Assembly: GCA_034401795.1 (NCBI GenBank)
Contig: CM067371.1
Location: 84,662,783-84,726,782, forward strand
Direction: 5' to 3'
Source of the DNA: Chaetoderma sp. LZ-2023a
Lineage: Eukaryota > Mollusca > Caudofoveata > Chaetodermatida > Chaetodermatidae
DNA length: 64,000 bases
Within the stretch, counting starts at the first letter, position 1. Every line of letters starts with the position of its first letter. The notes under the pieces were generated by a model. The model saw only the letters and a program-made list of their open reading frames with translations. It had not been told where the DNA came from and did not search any database. The translations under genes were made by a program, and so were the position numbers. Positions 27,701 to 42,700 of the stretch are shown here, piece by piece.

Positions 27701-30700
27701 TTTGATAGGTTGATGTTTGGCAGCCATCTTTGATTTTCTGCACAATTTCCGTAACCATTTAAAAACAGTACTCCTTACCTAATCAATTGCCCGCTTCCAA
27801 CAGAACTTGGGTGAAACTATCCGATGATGATAGACTTCAACATATCAAACGAAAATCTTGATTGGTCAATTTCGAAAATTATCCATCATGTCTATTCAAA
27901 TGCTAATGGTCCAGATGAGCTTCACAAGCCCTTGGGCCTCTTGTTTGTTCTGATATGCGGATAGAAAAACAGACTTAATGTAGTCAAATCCAGAATGTGC
28001 AGCCGATAGCACACCATCGCAATTCCCCATGCATTCGCGAACTTTAACATTCTGCCCCTCACCACCCTGCCCCACCCCCATCCTGGGGAAAATTTGGCTG
28101 AATTCCACCAACTTTGACCTTTTCGACCACCTGCCCCACCCACACCTCGTGGAGGGAGCCTAATGTGAATATCATTTTGCAGTCCGCAGTCATCTGCGTA
28201 ACTCATATAACAAATACGATTGCAATATCATCACCATTTTTTTTCAAAACTTGTGGGGACAATCATTATTAGTTAATATTGGTACTGCATTTATATCAAT
28301 ACTTCAATGCATTTATACATTTCTTGCATCTCAGCTGTAACTACTGTAGGAGGTCATTTCAGATTAAGTCGATTTCTATTCTGCAAATTTCCATGTTATT
28401 GATATTCAGTTTAAGGCCTGGTGCTTACAACATGTACGATATATTATTTTTATCCAGTTGTGTCCCATATGTACCAGATCCGGAAAACACGACATTGCTT
28501 AAAACAGCTGTGAGTTTGTATCGAAGGTTTGAGCAGTATCCACAAGCCGTACGTTTCGCTATGTCACTTGGTGATTTGGCATTGGTAGAAGAAATCTTCA
28601 CGTCTTGCACTGATCCGTAAGTTGTTGACCATGATTAACTAAACCCTGTAAGGGCGCAGCTCAGAGATAACATGTGCTGCTAGATATTATGTGACCGAGG
28701 ACTATTCAAGTTTATGCAAGGGAAATCAATACATGAAAAACCATGGCTACCAGTGTTCTGCTGGTGTACAAACCATGCATACGACACAGCTTAGAAATAA
28801 TTTGACCTGTTTTCAAAACAAAATAAAATGTACTGTTGAAAATTTTGAACATAATTGGATTGGGAGACTTATGCAGCAATGTCTTCCAATCCAATTATGT
28901 TCAAAATATTCAACAAAACATTTCTTACATTGCGGTCAAAGTTGTACTACCGTACATGTTTCTGTTTTTTGTTTTTGTAATTGATGTTATTTCTGAGTTG
29001 TACTGTAGAAATGTAGACAAGAATAAAACTTCAGGAGCCATAAATGGATGGCTGGTGTTCATTTTGTGAACTGTTATATACAGCATTTATACACAAATAT
29101 GGAAAAGTATGGAATTATAAGAAACTCATTTCCAGGCCTTGAGTATTATGGAAAATTCAACATTTTCTGTTGATGTTTGCGAAAAAGTATGGAAAATTGA
29201 AATATTACATCAGATATGATTACTGTTGCAACGTAATATAGATACTGTTCCAACAGTTTGATGCAATGTTTGATTGTTTTAAGATGAACCCAGCTGACTG
29301 GAAACATCATAATATGTGTCTGTAAAATGTATGGAATTTCATTCTGCAGAAAGTGTATGAACCCTGTATAATATATGTCAAAAGTCATTATATCTTGACC
29401 CATCTGTACAATTGACCGTTCCATTTTAGCTATGCCCTGTCCATCACTAGCTAAGCTCCACCCACACCTCACCGTTTAGGGATTGATTGATCCCCGAATG
29501 CCCTAACTATCAATTTCTTGAAAACTATACAGGGAAGTTGTTGAATATTTTGTAACTAATTTGCCTGTGTGGTGTTGCCGCCATAGCCCAGTCAAATTAG
29601 TTTCAAAATATTCAACAGAATATTTATGAAATCGTAAAGACAATTTGTACAAAACGCACAGACCCTCTTCAAATATGCGTTCGTGACGTACTTATCGATG
29701 TCATTCAGTATGATGTCATTCTACACATCACGTAGTTGATTATGACATCATATGATGTGTGGGTACTCTGGAAAGGTGAATTAAGGTGTTAGGTTATATT
29801 TGATTTCAGCGTTATGCAGAAGCAGATAGCCTACATGTTGGGTCGACAGCAGATCTACCTGGAGCTGACTGATGACATACCTGATTATGATGACTTGACA
29901 GAAATTATGTCAAATGCTCATCTAAATAACAATTTCTTAGCTTTAGCAAGAGAGGTATGTATTGTGTTTCATGGCACGCAGTTATCTAACGCTTACATTT
30001 GTGAATTCTTTCCATTAGTGACTACATAGTTAAACCACCAAGTGCGTGACAGTATAATAAATATATTATTGAATTATTCTGTTGACTGTTTTAAAGCTAA
30101 TGTTATTACATCATGTATTCGAAGTGCCCAGTCAAATCTTCATCGTTTTCACTAATGGCTGTCTTCAGATGTGCAGATGAATTTCTTCTGTGAGTTGAAA
30201 ATGTGGGGAGACAACTTCTGCTACAAATTCGCGTTTTGCAATTTAAGCTCAACCCTTTAATGGTCAAAATTTAAATATCTGCCTATTGAATGTCCATTTA
30301 CAGGTCAAGAGAATAAAATTTTTGAAAATTTATCACTGGAATGACATGCTCGGTTATCAAGCCAGGCATTCCTGTGGTAAATTTTCTAAAATTGTATTCT
30401 CCTGGCCTGTAAATGGACACTCAACAAGACCATAACAGAGGCCGGTTTTGGCCGGCATAACCATTAACCCTTTACCACTCATATCAGCCAAAAACGGCTT
30501 CTGCAGTGGTCTGGTGAAAGGTCCATTTGCAGACCAAAAGAAGACCATGTTTGATAATTTATCACTGGAATATATAACTGAACGGAACTAAACTTAATAT
30601 AGCTTCCATTCTAATTTGCTTCAACATATTCATCAGTTTATGAGACTTGTACAGTACTAGTGTTATAGTGGAAAGTGAAAACAAAAGTTAGCTATAAAAC

Positions 30701-33700
30701 ATAAGTTTACCAGATGTTGTCTTCTTGGACTGCGTTAATAATTCAATCTATATAACGTATTAGATAAGCCGTTTAATAGTCGAGCCTGCCAAAAACTGCT
30801 CCTACACTTGTTCACTGTTGTGGAAAAATGGCCGTTTCTGGTCTTAGATAACACTATTTCTGAAAATTTACACCTAGAATGACTGGCTTGATAATCACTA
30901 ATCATCCATGATACCATATTCATTTAAACCGGTTAATGGTCAAGCCCGCTAAAAACGCTTATACAGTGAGTGATCATGAGATATGAGCATTTCCAGACTG
31001 AAATAGCACTATTTTTTAAATTTTACCACTGGAATGACTGGCTCAGTTATTCAGTTGGTAAATTTAAAAAAAAGTAGTGTCTTGGCCTGCAAATTGGCAT
31101 TAACGTAGTGAAGATTTAGATTATCTTGATCAAATTTTGACAGATAACGAGTAATATAGGTATCATTATGTTACTGGTTAATATTGAATGATTTATCAAG
31201 CAGTTCAGCTTTATGTTTTAAGAAATGCTTTAGATGCACAGTACAGCTCATTAATAAATTTACATGTTTCCAAAACAAAAACAGAATCATGTTAGTAGAA
31301 TTTTGAACACTATATACAAAAAAATGTTCTGTTGAATGTTTGGAGTTAATTTGCTTGTGCAAAATATTCAATAGAACATTTCATGCATTGTGTTCAAGAC
31401 TGCATTAACTAACATTGGAGTCGTCGGCGCCAACAGGTATCAGGCATGCAGTGTTCCAGAACATCAACTTGCTTAGTGTTTTCCGATCAGGCCTCAATGA
31501 ACGTAATCTATGACCACTTATGCCTAGCGCATACGCGACAATCTAGCTGTGGCTGGTAGAGCGTGAACGTCTCCCCGCACACGATGAGGAATGTGCTGAG
31601 CTAGTTTCAACTTCGCAATTAAAAATATATATAATAATTTGTGCGGAATGAAATTACCATATGTTAAAATTTGTTTTGTTTCATTACATTGAGCTGCACA
31701 AATTAAGTCTCTAAAAGTATACAGTTTAAACGATTTTATTTATAGGCATTCTGGTGTGAATGTGCACCTTTAAATGACGTGGACAAACGACACATTTTTA
31801 TTGGTCAGTTGATTTTTGCAGCTAAGCACATAGCTTGCGATGCCCGCACCCCGTTGAAGTTTTTACCCCATGAGGTAAAACATATCAAACACGACAGACA
31901 TTTTCCTCAAGGCGAATTCCTCACAAAAAACATCTGCGCACAAGAGCTACTGGCTGAGGAAAAAACCTAGCGAGGCAGTTAGCCGTTAGCTCGGTTAGAT
32001 TGGCCTGTGTTCTCTAGGCATTAAGACAAGATAAAACCTAATGGAGCTCAAGACGCTCTCAGTGGACAAGACAGTAAGAAAAGGTTGAAGATAAACTGAT
32101 ATCAGCTGAAATAGGTTTTTCACATCTTCATCTGCGGAACACAATCAGTCATCGTCATGGTTATCAACTACGCTGTTTCTGTTTTTATGAGGTTCTGTAA
32201 GGAACCCATGCTCATTATCCCTATGAATTAACCCTTTAACACTCATATCAACCAAAAATGGCTTCTGCAGTGGTCTTGAGAAATGTCCATTTGCAGACCA
32301 AGAAACGAGTATTTTTGCAAATTTACCACTCATTTCATTGATACATTTTCAAAAATATTCATCTCTTGGTCTGAAAATTGACATTTTCTATGAGAAAATT
32401 GAAATTTTCTTGGACAAATTTGAGGGTTAAAGGGTTAATGTCATTTGTTAGATTGGTACATGTAATAAAGGCCATTTAGACAGTTTAACCTCAAATGATT
32501 TTTATACCCCCGCCAAAAAATTTGGTGTGATATTGTGTATGGCGCCGTCCTGGCGGGCGTGCAGGCGGCAGAGTGGTTTCCGGATGATAACTCTGTTACC
32601 GTTTGTCGGATCAAATTAAAACTTGATAGGGTGTTTGGACTAGGTCTTGGGAAGAAACCTATCGAAATCAACGATGATCCGACATCCAAGATGGCCACCA
32701 CCCACCGGCGGCCATTTTGAAAATTGGTGTCCGGATGATAACACAGTTACCATTTATCGGATCGCTTTTAAACTTCATAGGGTGGTTGGACTAGGTCTGG
32801 GGAAGAAACCTATCGACAATGATCCGAAATCCATGATGGGCGCCGGTCCGGATGAAAACTCTGTTACCGTTTATCAGATCGCTTTGAAACTTCATAGAGT
32901 GGGCGGACTAGATCTGGGAAAAAACATCGAAATCGACGATGATATGAAATCCAAGATGGCCGCCAGCCACTGGTGGCCATCTTGAAAATTACTTTCCGGA
33001 TGGTAACTCCGTTACCGTTTATCGGATCGCTTTGAAGCTTCATGGAGTGGTTGGACTACGTGTGGAGAAGAAACCTATTGAAATTGACAATGATGCAAAA
33101 TTCAAGATGGCCGCCAGCCACCATCTTGAAAATTGGTTTCCGGATGATAACTCTGTACCCGTTTATCGGATCCTTTGAAACTTCATAGGGTGGTTGGACT
33201 AGGTCTGGCGAAGAAATCTATCGAAATTGACGATGATCCGAATTCCAACATGGCCACCAGCCACGGGCTGCCATCTTGAAAGTTGCTTTCTGGATGATAT
33301 CGCCATTACCATTTATCGGATCACTTCATTATGGTGGGTGGACTATGACTAGGTCTGGGGAAGAAACCTATCGAAATCGACAATGATCCGAAATCCAAGA
33401 TGGCCACCGGCTGCCATCTTGAAAATCGGTTTCCGGATGATAACACAGTTACCATTTATCGGATCGCTTTGAAACTTCATAGGGTGGTTGGACTAGGTCT
33501 GGGGAAGAAACCTATCGAAATTGACAATGATGCAAAATTCAAGATGGCCGCCAGCCACCATCTTGAAAATTTTAGTTTCCGGATGATAACTGTACCCGTT
33601 TATCGGATCCTTTGAAACTTCATAGGGTGGTTGGACTAGGTCTGGCGAAGAAATCTATCGAAATTGACGATGATCCGAATTCCAACATGGCCACCAGCCA

Positions 33701-36700
33701 CGGGTTGCCATCTTGAAAGTTGGTTTCTGGATGATATCGCCATTACCATTTATCGGATCACTTCATTATGGTGGGTGGACTATGACTAGGTCTGGGGAAG
33801 AAACCTATCGAAATTGACAATGATGCAAAATTCAAGATGGCCGCCAGCCACCATCTTGAAAATTGGTTTCCGGAGGATAACTCTGTTCCCGTTTATCGGA
33901 TTGCTTTGAAACTTCATAGGGTGATTGGACTATGTGTGGAGAAGAAACTTATCGAAATTTATGATAATCCGAAATCCAAGATGGCCACCAGTCACGGGCT
34001 GCCATCTTGAAAGTTGGTTTCTGGATGATACCTCCTTGACTGTTTAACGGATCGCTTTGACACTTCATAAGGATGACTGGTCTATGTCTGAGGAAGAAAT
34101 AAATATTTTCTGAAAGCTCTTCATTCATTGTTTTGTCATCATGGCGAGGTATTATGCGCCGTTTGCTGAGCTCTTGTTTAGTTGTGTTACGTACCATTCG
34201 TTACATGTCTGGGATACTGATGTTCAATGATTATGTATTTTCCAGTCATATTTACTTATCATGCATATTTTTCTGTCTTTTTAGCTGGATATCATGGAGC
34301 CCAAGGTTCCAGAGGATATTTATAAATCTCACCTCGAACAAAATAGTATGTATTAAAAGTCATACATGCTTGAGAAATAAGCCTCCTTTTGGAGTCAAAA
34401 GATGTCGTAACCCTTACATCATCAAGTCAACCACAAAGATATTTTCATTTGTAGAGCAAGACTATTTTTGAAAATTTACCACTGGAATAACTGGCGCGAT
34501 AAACGAGCCAGTCATTCCAATCGTAAATTTGTAAAAGTAATCTGTTGCTCTGTAAATGGACATTTTCAATGAGAAGATGGAAATTTTTTACTAAATTTCA
34601 AGGTTGAAGAACCACAATCATTTTGCCCCAAAAGGCATATGACATTGCAAGCCACCTGTATTAAGAAGCCACCTGTCTATAGAACTTACTACGTGTTTGT
34701 GATCCATACTGAGAGAGATTTTACTTAACATTTTAATCGTCAAATTCATTCAAAAATATTTCAATTTTTGCATCGTCTCCGAAAATGTCCATTTGCAGAC
34801 AGAGATTATTATCGAAAATTTATCACTGGAATGACTGGCTTGGTTATCAAGTCAGTCATTCCAGTGATAAATTTTCAAAAATAATCACTTGCTCTCCAAA
34901 TGAACAATGTCCAAGACCATTGCAGAAGCCATTTTTTCCTGTTTTGAGTATTGAAAGGTAAAGAAGGTACTACTTATTTACATATTTGTTATCACACAGT
35001 TGCTGTATTTCGTGAAAGTACAATAACATTTTACATGTACTCTGCTTATCATTCATGTCATTATATGAATATAAATACTGAACAGTTCACTTGCTTTGAA
35101 ATAAGATACTTTGATTTTAAAAAAGAATTACCTCTAATACATGTATAAAATTCTCGATAGATTTGAAATTCTTCTTCGCCATTTTATTTGCCATAGTTTA
35201 AAATATTATTGCGGTAATAATACCACCTTCCTGAGCCTGTCATGTGTGTGCTTTGTTATAGGGAGTTCTCTTGGTAGCAGTAATATCGACTCTGCACGTC
35301 AGAATCTTGCAGCATCGTTTGTTAATGGCATGGTGAATGCAGGCTTTGGACAGGATAAACTGCTAAGTGAGGAAGGAAACAAGTGGCTGTACAAGAACAA
35401 GGAACATGGTAAATAAAACAACAATTTCTGTTAACAGGGTTTGTCAAATATCATTCAGAGCTGAATTACAAATTTATGTACTTGCTTATATTTAGCTATA
35501 TGTATAAATAACCTGATTCCATAGGCATATTAATTGAGTAATTTATGCCCAGCTGATCAGTTTTACGACTCAGAAATTATACTACATGTAATAAATGTTG
35601 ATTGCAGTTGTGGACAAAAACTGTCAAATATCGATAAATGCACACAAATTTGATTTACCTGTTTGTGTATGGCACAATAGCATTAGCATCCACAAATCTT
35701 TCCCCAATAATTATGTTTGTATTTTCTTCATACTTGTTACAAGACATTGGTATGGCATGATCTGGGTCCAGATTTAACGGATCTATTTTGTTGTCCTTAG
35801 CATGGCACCATGCAGTGTGATAGATCTGCATCCCTAAATTTCTCTAACGTTTGCAATCAGATTGGCCTCACATCTGCTATTGTGTCTTGGTATGACCAAC
35901 TCTCTGAAAACCCTTGTTAATGTCTGATCTAGATCTGGCCCAGCTGTTATTGATCGTCTTTTTGTTGCTGTAATGGGAGAGATATATGTCCGCTAATCTA
36001 TCTCCCAAAACCGTACAATCAGATTACACGTAGCTTAAAAAATTTGATACAAATTTGATAGTACATGAGAAATCTTCAGAAAATTCTGATCTGAATCTTA
36101 ATCTAGATTTTATGAATATATTCTCTTCATGATAATAGAGCAGACAGGGGAAAGGTGCATGTGCCTGAGTTTTTCTGAAAAAGTTTCAATGTTATTAACT
36201 TAATCTAATAAGAAATAGAGGACGTGATGTCTACATCAGGCATGTTGATTGGACCTCTCACACAATGGACCTTTCCATTTTTGGCTATGCCCCGGCCATC
36301 ACTAGCTAAGCTCCACCCACACCTCGCCGTGTTTGGATTGATCGATCCCCGAATGCCCTAGCTATTAATTTCCTGAAAACTATACAGGGAAGCTGTTGAA
36401 TATTTTGTAACTAATTAGACTGGGTGCTGTTGCTGCCATAGGCAGCAACAGCGCCCAGTCAAATTAGTTTCAAAATATTCAACAGAATATTTATTAAATA
36501 GTAAAAGCAAACAATTTGTGCAACAGCCCATAGATCGTCATCAAATATGGGTTCGTGACGTACTTATCGACGTCATTCATGACGTCATTCATTATGATGT
36601 CATTGTACACATCACGCAGTTCATTATGACGTCATTTGATGGGTGGGTACTCTGGAAAGGTGAATTTCAACTCCAGCTGTTAACCTCAGTACAGCCACCA

Positions 36701-39700
36701 AACATCGGAGTTCCATGGACAGAGAACCTCCACAAGTAGTCCTTCTCACAGATTCTCTATCAGCTGTGCACGCATTTCCTTAAACTATTTAACATTCATA
36801 TCAGCCAAAAACGGCTTCTGCAGTGGCCTTGAGAAATGTACATTTGCAGACGAAGTGAAGACTATTTTTGAAAATTTACCACTGGAATGACTGGCTCTAT
36901 AACCGAGCCAGTCATTCCAGTGGTACATTAAAAAAAATAGTCTTCTCTTGGTCTGCAAATAGACATTTTCTATGAGAAAATTTAAATTTTCTAAGTTTAG
37001 GGTTGAAGGGTTAGCCATTGATATGTCCATCCAGCAGCACAATGGAAGCATAGGTACACTCTCTCAAACTACAACTTTAATACGGCAATGGATTCCGGCG
37101 CACTGCTGAATAAGCGTCAATGAGATGGCAGATCAAATAGCCAAGGCTAACAGCAGTCGTCCGCAACAACATATCTCCATTCCCTATAGAGAAATAAAAA
37201 TAATTGTGAAGAATACATTCCAAACTATATAGAGGCATAGTAATGATGGATACCAGGCTACATAGAAGAACATCAGTCACCTGGATAGAAAACACCAGAC
37301 CACTAACTTGTGTCTCGGAACTGGACATTCCTGCCTTCAAGCCCACTTAATGCAGATTGGTGGTGTTGCTGATACATTCCAGTGCAGATGTACCCACACT
37401 GCAGCTACCATCTGTATGGCTTCCTCATTGGGCAATGTCAGGAGTGTCTTGCTCTGGCAACTCATTTGCCTTTTCAACATTAGTCTATTCAGTTGTCAAT
37501 CATGTTCAATTGTAATTTTGCATAATACTCATAGCTTCCGTAAGGTCAAGGCATCTCAATGTAAGAATGCAGTTTATCGGTCAATCATATGACATAATCA
37601 ACCATGTCATGAATGACAGGATTTAGTCCGTCATAAATACTTAATAATCTGTCTAATTGTACGAATTGTCTGTCTGTTATAAACAGCCTGTTGTTGCAAC
37701 AGCACCAAGTCAAATTAGTTTCAAAATATTCAACAGCTTACCTGTACATAGTTTTGTGGAAATTTAGATTCAGGGAGTGCAGGGACTGATTGATCCCAAC
37801 ACGAGCATATAATACAATGACCTATGTGTTACCATACAGTACAGCCCAAAAATAACTTGACATCTTTCGAAAACATATGTTAGTTCATAAGATTTTTAAT
37901 GAAAAATAATGTTCAGGGGCCATATTCATGAAGAGTGCCTAAGTTACTTACCTACCTAACCGATTGCACCTATTTAGACGACCCTGACTACGTCATATTC
38001 ACAAGGCTAAATATTCATCTAATGTATGTGAATACAGACATAGGCATTTTTTTTTTACTTACCCCGTATTGACACATTCTGTCGTACTTCAGTACCCTTT
38101 GTGAATACGGCACCTGTTGAATAATTTGAGGATAATTGGATTCTAAGACATTGCTGCCTAACATTGCTAGCTCACCTGGCCTGAAAGGCCAAGTGAGCTT
38201 ATGCCGTGGCGACTGTCCGTCTTGCCATCCATCCATCCATCGTCCGTCAACTTTTGCTTTAAAACGCTACTCCTCCTTAACCAATAGCCGAATCTTAACT
38301 AAATTTTGGTCAACGGATGCTATTGTGCTCGAATCCGGAACATACATTTGGAATTTTGATTCATAAATTTTTTGGGTCAAAATCTTGCATGAAAAGCTGA
38401 GATTTTATGAAAAATGTACCAGAAATTGTCAAATTGCTACCCCTCTAGCCGCTTGACATATTTAAAAAAAAAATGGTGGTAGGCTCTAGAAATTCTATTC
38501 AGCATTTTGATTCATCAATTTTTTGGGTGAAAATCTGAGATATTATGAAAAATGTACCAGAAATTGTCAAAACACTGCTTCTCCTTAGTTGCTTGGCATA
38601 TTTCAAACAAATTTGGCTAGAGCGACCCTATCAAGGTAGACTAGAATTTCTGTGCAGAATTTTGAGTGGTAAATTTTATGGTTGGCCAACTTGGATTTTC
38701 CGAAAATTATCCATCATATCTTGCAAATGGTTCAAATGCTAATGGTCCAGGTGAGCACCACAGGCTCATGGGCCTCTTGTTACCTAAGGAAGCAATGTCT
38801 TCCAATCCAATTATGTTCACAATATTCAATCTTTATGGGTTGTTATTTTTCTAAGCTGTGCTCTGCCATGACATAACAATCCACATGTCATGCCCGGGAT
38901 ATGTAATATGCAGAAAAATGATACGGCTTGACACGTGGGACTCATTCTTTCTAGTTAATTGTAAAAGTAATAATTACTTTTTATACCCTGCCAAAAGATT
39001 TGGTGAGGTATTATGTAATGCCGCCGTCCATCCAGGCGGGCGGTCGGGCGTGCAGGCGGCAGAGTGGGTTCCGGATGATAACTCCGTTACCGTTTGTTGG
39101 ATTGCATTGAAACTTCATAGGGTGGTTGGACTAGGTCTTGGGAAGAAACCTATCAAAATCGACGATGATCCGAAATCCAAGATGGCCGCCATCCACCGAC
39201 GGCCATCTTGAAAATTGGTTTCCGAATGATAACTCCGTTACCGTTTGTCTGATCGCATTGAAACTTCATAAAGTGGTTGGACTATGTCTGGGGAAGAAAC
39301 CTATCGAAATTGACAATGATCCAAAATCCAAGATGGCCGCCAGCCACCGGCGTCCATCTTGAAAATTGGTTTCCGGATGATAACTCGTTACCGTTTATCG
39401 GATCGCTTTGAAACTTCATAGAGTGCTTAGACTAGGTCTGGCGAAGAAACCTATCAAAATTAGCAATGATTCGAAATCCAAGATGGCCGCCAGCCACCGG
39501 TGGCCATCTTGAAAATTGGTTTCCGGATAATAACTCCGTTATCGTTTATCGGATCGCTTTTAAGCTTCATCGGGTGGTTCGCCTACCTCTGGTGAAGAAA
39601 CCTATCTAGATTGACAATGATCCGAAATCCAAGATGGCTGCCAGCCACCGGTGGCCATCTTGAAAATTGGTTTACCGTTTATCGGATCGCTTTGAAACTT

Positions 39701-42700
39701 GGTAGAGTGGTTGGACTAGGTTTGGGGAAGAAACTTATCGAAATCGACACTGATCCAAAATCTAAGATGGCCGCCAGCCATGGGCTGCCATCTTGAAAGT
39801 TGGTTTCTGGATGATATCTCCGTTACCATTTATCGGATCACTTCCTAGGGCCGTTGGAATATGTCTGGTGAAGAAACCTATCGAAATTTACGATAATCCA
39901 AAATCCAATATGGCCGCTAGTCAGCGGCAGCCATCTTGAAAATTGGTTTCCGGACGATACCTCCTTGACCGTTTAGTGGATCGCTTTGACACTTAATAAG
40001 GATTACTGGTCTGATGGGTCTGAGGAAGAAATAAATATTTTCTGATAGCTGTCATTTATTAGTTTGTCATCATGGCGGGGTATTATGCGCCGTTTGGAGC
40101 TCTTGTTTGTAAATACTATACAGGCCTTGATATGGGTATCGCTACCCTGTGAGGTAAATCATGGAATCCAAAATTTATTGCCAATTGTTGTAAGTCATAA
40201 GCATGGTTTAATCATAGGACTGAAATTCAGTTTCCGGTTGGTTCCCATCAACACAGATCGCGGAATCCAAAAATTAGGTTCCTATAAATTCTGAAATAAT
40301 GAGACCTACTATAACTAGAATTGTATCAAACCGACGAGCTTCGTGACCATATCTTAACCACATTTGTGATGTCATTTTACATTTGAATTTGATGATGAAC
40401 TTGTACTCATACATGAACATGTTGTAGGAAGAAAATGATTAGGATTAAAATTACATATTCTTATGTTTATAGGTATGATGAGTGCAACAGCCTCATTGGG
40501 ACTAGTCCTGCTGTGGGATGTTGATGGAGGTCTTACACAAATTGACAAATACTTGTACAGTTCAGAGGATTATATCAAGGTATTCTGTATACCAGTGTAG
40601 TAGCTCAATCCTTTACCCTGTTCTTTTTATATGCCCCCTTTAAAGCAGGAAGTATTATTTAATGGTCATCATCATCCATCTGTCTGTCCATTTCATGCCC
40701 AAGCCATATTTCAAAGAGGTTTCAACTTACGATAACAATTCTTTTCAGTGAATATATTAAATGAAGAAGATGTGTTGATTTCATTTTGGCAAAATATGCT
40801 TTATATTCACCAATGTTATCTCCCCTGAAAGCTTGATTGTATCGAAAATTTTGTGTCCAAGCCATATTTCTAAGAGTTGAAGGATGGGTACAGTTTCTTT
40901 TTCAGTGGATATATTACTTGAAAACGATGTGTCATGTGTTATGATTTCGTTTCAGCAAAATCCATTCATATTCACCAAAGTTACCTCCCCTGAAACCTTA
41001 AAATTCATTGAATATTTAGTGTCCGGATCATATTTCGAAGAGTTTTGAACTTAAGATTAAAAAATTGTTCACTCGATATATTACGTGAAAATGATGTCGT
41101 GATTTCGTTTCTGCAAAATATGTTCATATTCATCAAAATTACCTCCCCTGAAAGCTTACAATTCATTGTATATTTTGTTTCCAAGCCATATTTTAGAGTT
41201 TTGAATTTATGCTTACAATTTCTATTTTCAGTGAATCTATTGCGTGAAGATGATGTGTCATGATTTTGTTTCGGCAAAATTTGTTCATATTCACCAAAGT
41301 TATCTCCATTGAAAGCTTAAAATTCATATAAAATTTTGTGTCCGGGCATATATATTGAGTGCCACCAAAACTCATGTTAGATTATCTCACGCACTACCCT
41401 TGTGTAGAAATTTATTATCTTAAGAGGACATAATTCTCCTGGTAGATTTAACACTTTCACTGATAGATTCCCCATTACTCAATCTTGGGGCAAACAAACA
41501 AACATTTTCAAATTAATATGACTGGAAACCATTGCTGCCTTAGTCAGCAACGACTTCCACTCATATTAATTTCAAAATATTCAATGGAATACAGTAAGTA
41601 GACACTGTAAAGAATTTACATTTTCATGGACTTGTCATTGAAATGGTTAAAGAATATTCTTATATTATACCTATTACATTGTAAATATATATTTTGCCAT
41701 TAACAAAACTACTCAATTCTTGCAATCCACTTGTTTCTTCATGGCAGAAATCGCTTAAACTGATATCTGTAAACCTCAAAAGTCCATAATTGACCCTTTA
41801 ACACTCAAGCCGGCTTCTACGGTGGTCTTGAGAAATGTCCATTTGCGGACCAAGAGAAGACTATTTTTGATAATTTATCATTTGAATGACTGACTGGCTC
41901 GATAACAGCCTGTCATGACAGTGATAAATTGTCAAAAATAATTTCGGAAACTACTTGTCCGATTTGGCTCAAATTTAAAATAGGAAAGGGTGTAGCCATA
42001 CCTTAGCAATACACAACCTTGAACTAATAGTCGTCGCGTTATGGTATTTTGGTATTGACAGGGTGGAACCCACAACTGGCAAAAGCACCAAACATTGTAA
42101 CCGACAAACGCTTCCACCACAAAAGTCCTACTTTGCCGGTGAAGCTTTCATGATGTGGGTTTCTGATACACAGTGGAATTCTGTGGTAGCTGATTTTGAC
42201 TAATTACTGTAACTGGCTAACCAGTTTGTGATTTATGTGCGCAGAGGTATTGCCTCACCGGCAAAGTAAGACTTGTCTTGCGGCGTTGGTGTGGTAGAAG
42301 CATTTGTGGGCTATGATGCTTGACGTTTTCGCTGGTTGTGGTTTCAATTCCCTGTCAATCAACTTGGGCGTGGTCCAAAAAAATCCTGAAAATGCAGAAA
42401 TTCCAACAACATTTTACAATGTGATAAAAACGGGAGGTGGAGAATCTGCTATCTCTGCTCTTGTTGGTTCATGTTTTCTAACTGTATTTTAGGCTGGAGC
42501 CCTGCTAGCATGTGGCATTGTAAACTCTGGTGTCAGGAATGAATGTGATCCTGCTTTGGCATTGCTGTCAGACTATGTGTCACACAACAGCACTGTTATG
42601 AGAATAGGAGCAGTATTAGGGTAAGTTATGAAACCTATGACACAAGCATTAAGACGGTCATATAGCATACAGTACAGCTCAGAAATAACTTAACATACTT

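Noticed and set aside
31425-31600. Possible transposase fragment (reading SVPEHQLA and nearby)
   Set aside because: Only a faint impression of a mariner/Tc1-like peptide, with stops in every frame; not enough to support a feature.
31779-31970. 63-codon ORF beginning [10 protein letters not shown] between hairpin MITEs
   Set aside because: No family recognised, no splice or promoter context, and it lies within a PSMD2 intron; a chance ORF cannot be excluded.
32535-33615. Series of ORFs of 60-112 codons with repeated [16 protein letters not shown]-like peptides
   Set aside because: They are readings of a tandem DNA repeat whose unit is near a multiple of three; units carry stops and shifts and no conserved protein is recognised.
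34951-35148. 65-codon ORF before exon 9
   Set aside because: AT-rich, hydrophobic and without RPN1 similarity; the exon 9 acceptor lies at 35260-35261.
42304-42492. ORF running into the exon 11 acceptor, suggesting a longer exon
   Set aside because: The first part is the arm of a foldback repeat; homology to RPN1 starts exactly after the AG at 42491-42492.
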